64,000 nucleotides of DNA from Halobacterium jilantaiense (GTDB lineage Archaea > Halobacteriota > Halobacteria > Halobacteriales > Halobacteriaceae): the NCBI RefSeq assembly GCF_900110535.1, contig NZ_FOJA01000001.1, forward strand, positions 2,329,393-2,393,392, given 5' to 3'. Below are positions 63,408 through 64,000 of the stretch, piece after piece. Numbering within the stretch: the first letter of the stretch is position 1; each line of letters begins with the position of its first letter. The translations under genes were made by a program, and so were the position numbers. The notes under the pieces were generated by a model. That model saw only the letters and a program-made list of their open reading frames with translations, searched no databases and was not told the DNA's origin.

Positions 63408-64000
63408 ATGAACGGGGGAGACGACGACGGCAAGCCGGAGGCGCACGGCGCTGTCATGGACGGCGTCTACGACGCGCTCGTCGCCGACGGGTTCGCCGAC
63501 CTCACGATGCAGGATATCGCCGACGAAGCGGGCGTCTCGAAGAGCCTGCTGCACTACCACTACGACACCAAACAGGACCTCCTCGTGGCGTTCCTCGACC
63601 ACCTCATCGAGCGCGGGAAGGCCCGGGCCGCCGAACACGAGGACGAGCCCGCGCCCGAACACCTCCGGAAGTTCGTCGGGGGCGCGCTCGTCGACAACGA
63701 CGACGAGGACTGGGCGTTTGCCACCGCGCTGCTGGAACTCCAGGCGCAAGCACCCTACGACGCCGCCTACCGCGACCAGCTCGCGCGCAACGAGGCGTTC
63801 ATGCGCGACCACGTCGCCGACATCGTCCGCGACGGCGTCGACGCCGGCGAGTTCCGGGACGTCGACCCGGACGCCGTCGCCCGGCTCGTGCTCGCGGCCG
63901 TCGATGGTGCCCGCGTCGACCGCGTCGTCGTCGACGACGACACGCCCGAGGTGGTCCACGACGCTCTCCTCGACCACGTCCTCGCCGACCTCGAAACCGA
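63408..64000 (+). CDS. TetR-family transcriptional regulator (partial, cut by the right edge)
   Basis: The 197 visible residues start MNGGDDDG. An HTH (about residues 15-60; FADLTMQDIADEAGVSKSLLHYHYDTK) is clear and typical of TetR. The ligand domain follows with ALLELQAQAPYDAAYRDQLARNEAFM and VDGARVDRV. The gene runs off the window in the last codons, so the C-terminus is missing. Regulates a nearby membrane protein or itself; the target is unknown. Confidence 0.92.
   Translation, partial: MNGGDDDGKPEAHGAVMDGVYDALVADGFADLTMQDIADEAGVSKSLLHYHYDTKQDLLVAFLDHLIERGKARAAEHEDEPAPEHLRKFVGGALVDNDDEDWAFATALLELQAQAPYDAAYRDQLARNEAFMRDHVADIVRDGVDAGEFRDVDPDAVARLVLAAVDGARVDRVVVDDDTPEVVHDALLDHVLADLET

Noticed and set aside
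1-64000. tRNA, rRNA, CRISPR arrays, insertion sequences, integrases, prophage genes
   Set aside because: By eye I found no cloverleaf with a T-loop, no regularly spaced repeats and no transposase-like gene. A tRNA scan would be decisive.

Overview
The window is haloarchaeal chromosomal DNA, most likely from the genus Halobacterium or a close relative. Three things point there. The proteins are strongly acidic and the GC content is high. Many genes have a TATA-like element 25-30 bases before the start codon, as expected for leaderless transcripts. The sensory genes (sopII/htrII, cosB/cosT) closely match the Halobacterium salinarum set as I remember it. I found no rRNA, tRNA, CRISPR array, insertion sequence or prophage. 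About 60 protein genes fill the window; the last one (TetR type) is cut by the right edge.

Layout. 0.2-12 kb: a secreted protein with a long Thr/Glu/Pro repeat, aIF1A, a cold-shock gene, a FemAB-like acyltransferase, a membrane protein carrying a metzincin-like motif without its catalytic Glu, a PRC-barrel protein, a TraB-family protein, a PerM/AI-2E permease and a GNAT with a zinc ribbon. 12-17 kb: a six-PAS histidine kinase and a cryptochrome-DASH/photolyase. 17-29 kb: a sensory and stress region with an oleate hydratase, a Bat-type regulator, a small membrane protein coupled to a taxis transducer, cosT-cosB (osmolyte taxis) and htrII-sopII (blue-light phototaxis). 29-36 kb: Nif3, agmatinase-aIF5A, an aminotransferase, a creatininase-family amidohydrolase, a UbiB kinase, Hsp20 and a HAD phosphatase. 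36-42 kb: an HtrA-like protease, a LWR-salt protein, a pterin dehydratase and the operon ahbAB-sirC-hemA, which feeds siroheme-dependent heme synthesis.

42-46 kb: a cis-prenyltransferase, a second copy without the catalytic Asp, a DUF92 membrane protein and DnaG. I read the first three as a candidate polyprenyl/dolichol carrier locus with a two-subunit prenyltransferase. 46-55 kb: a solute:sodium symporter with its DUF3311 partner, a PadR-like regulator, a CARF-like (HFX_2341-type) regulator, a DsrE protein, an enolase-superfamily enzyme, an FNT channel fused to UspA domains, and PdxS. 55-64 kb: a large Tat-exported staphylococcal-nuclease protein with two GATase-like modules and a lamin-tail domain, homoserine kinase, a membrane histidine kinase, an FAD oxidoreductase, two small membrane proteins and a TetR regulator with a palindrome touching its start codon.

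No complete defence or mobile system is visible. The most promising less-described items are the split cis-prenyltransferase locus (41.8-44.8 kb), the coupled small membrane protein and transducer (19.4-21.3 kb), the nuclease sandwich protein (55.4-58.3 kb), the degenerate metzincin (6.1-7.4 kb) and the oleate hydratase in an organism whose membranes lack fatty acids.
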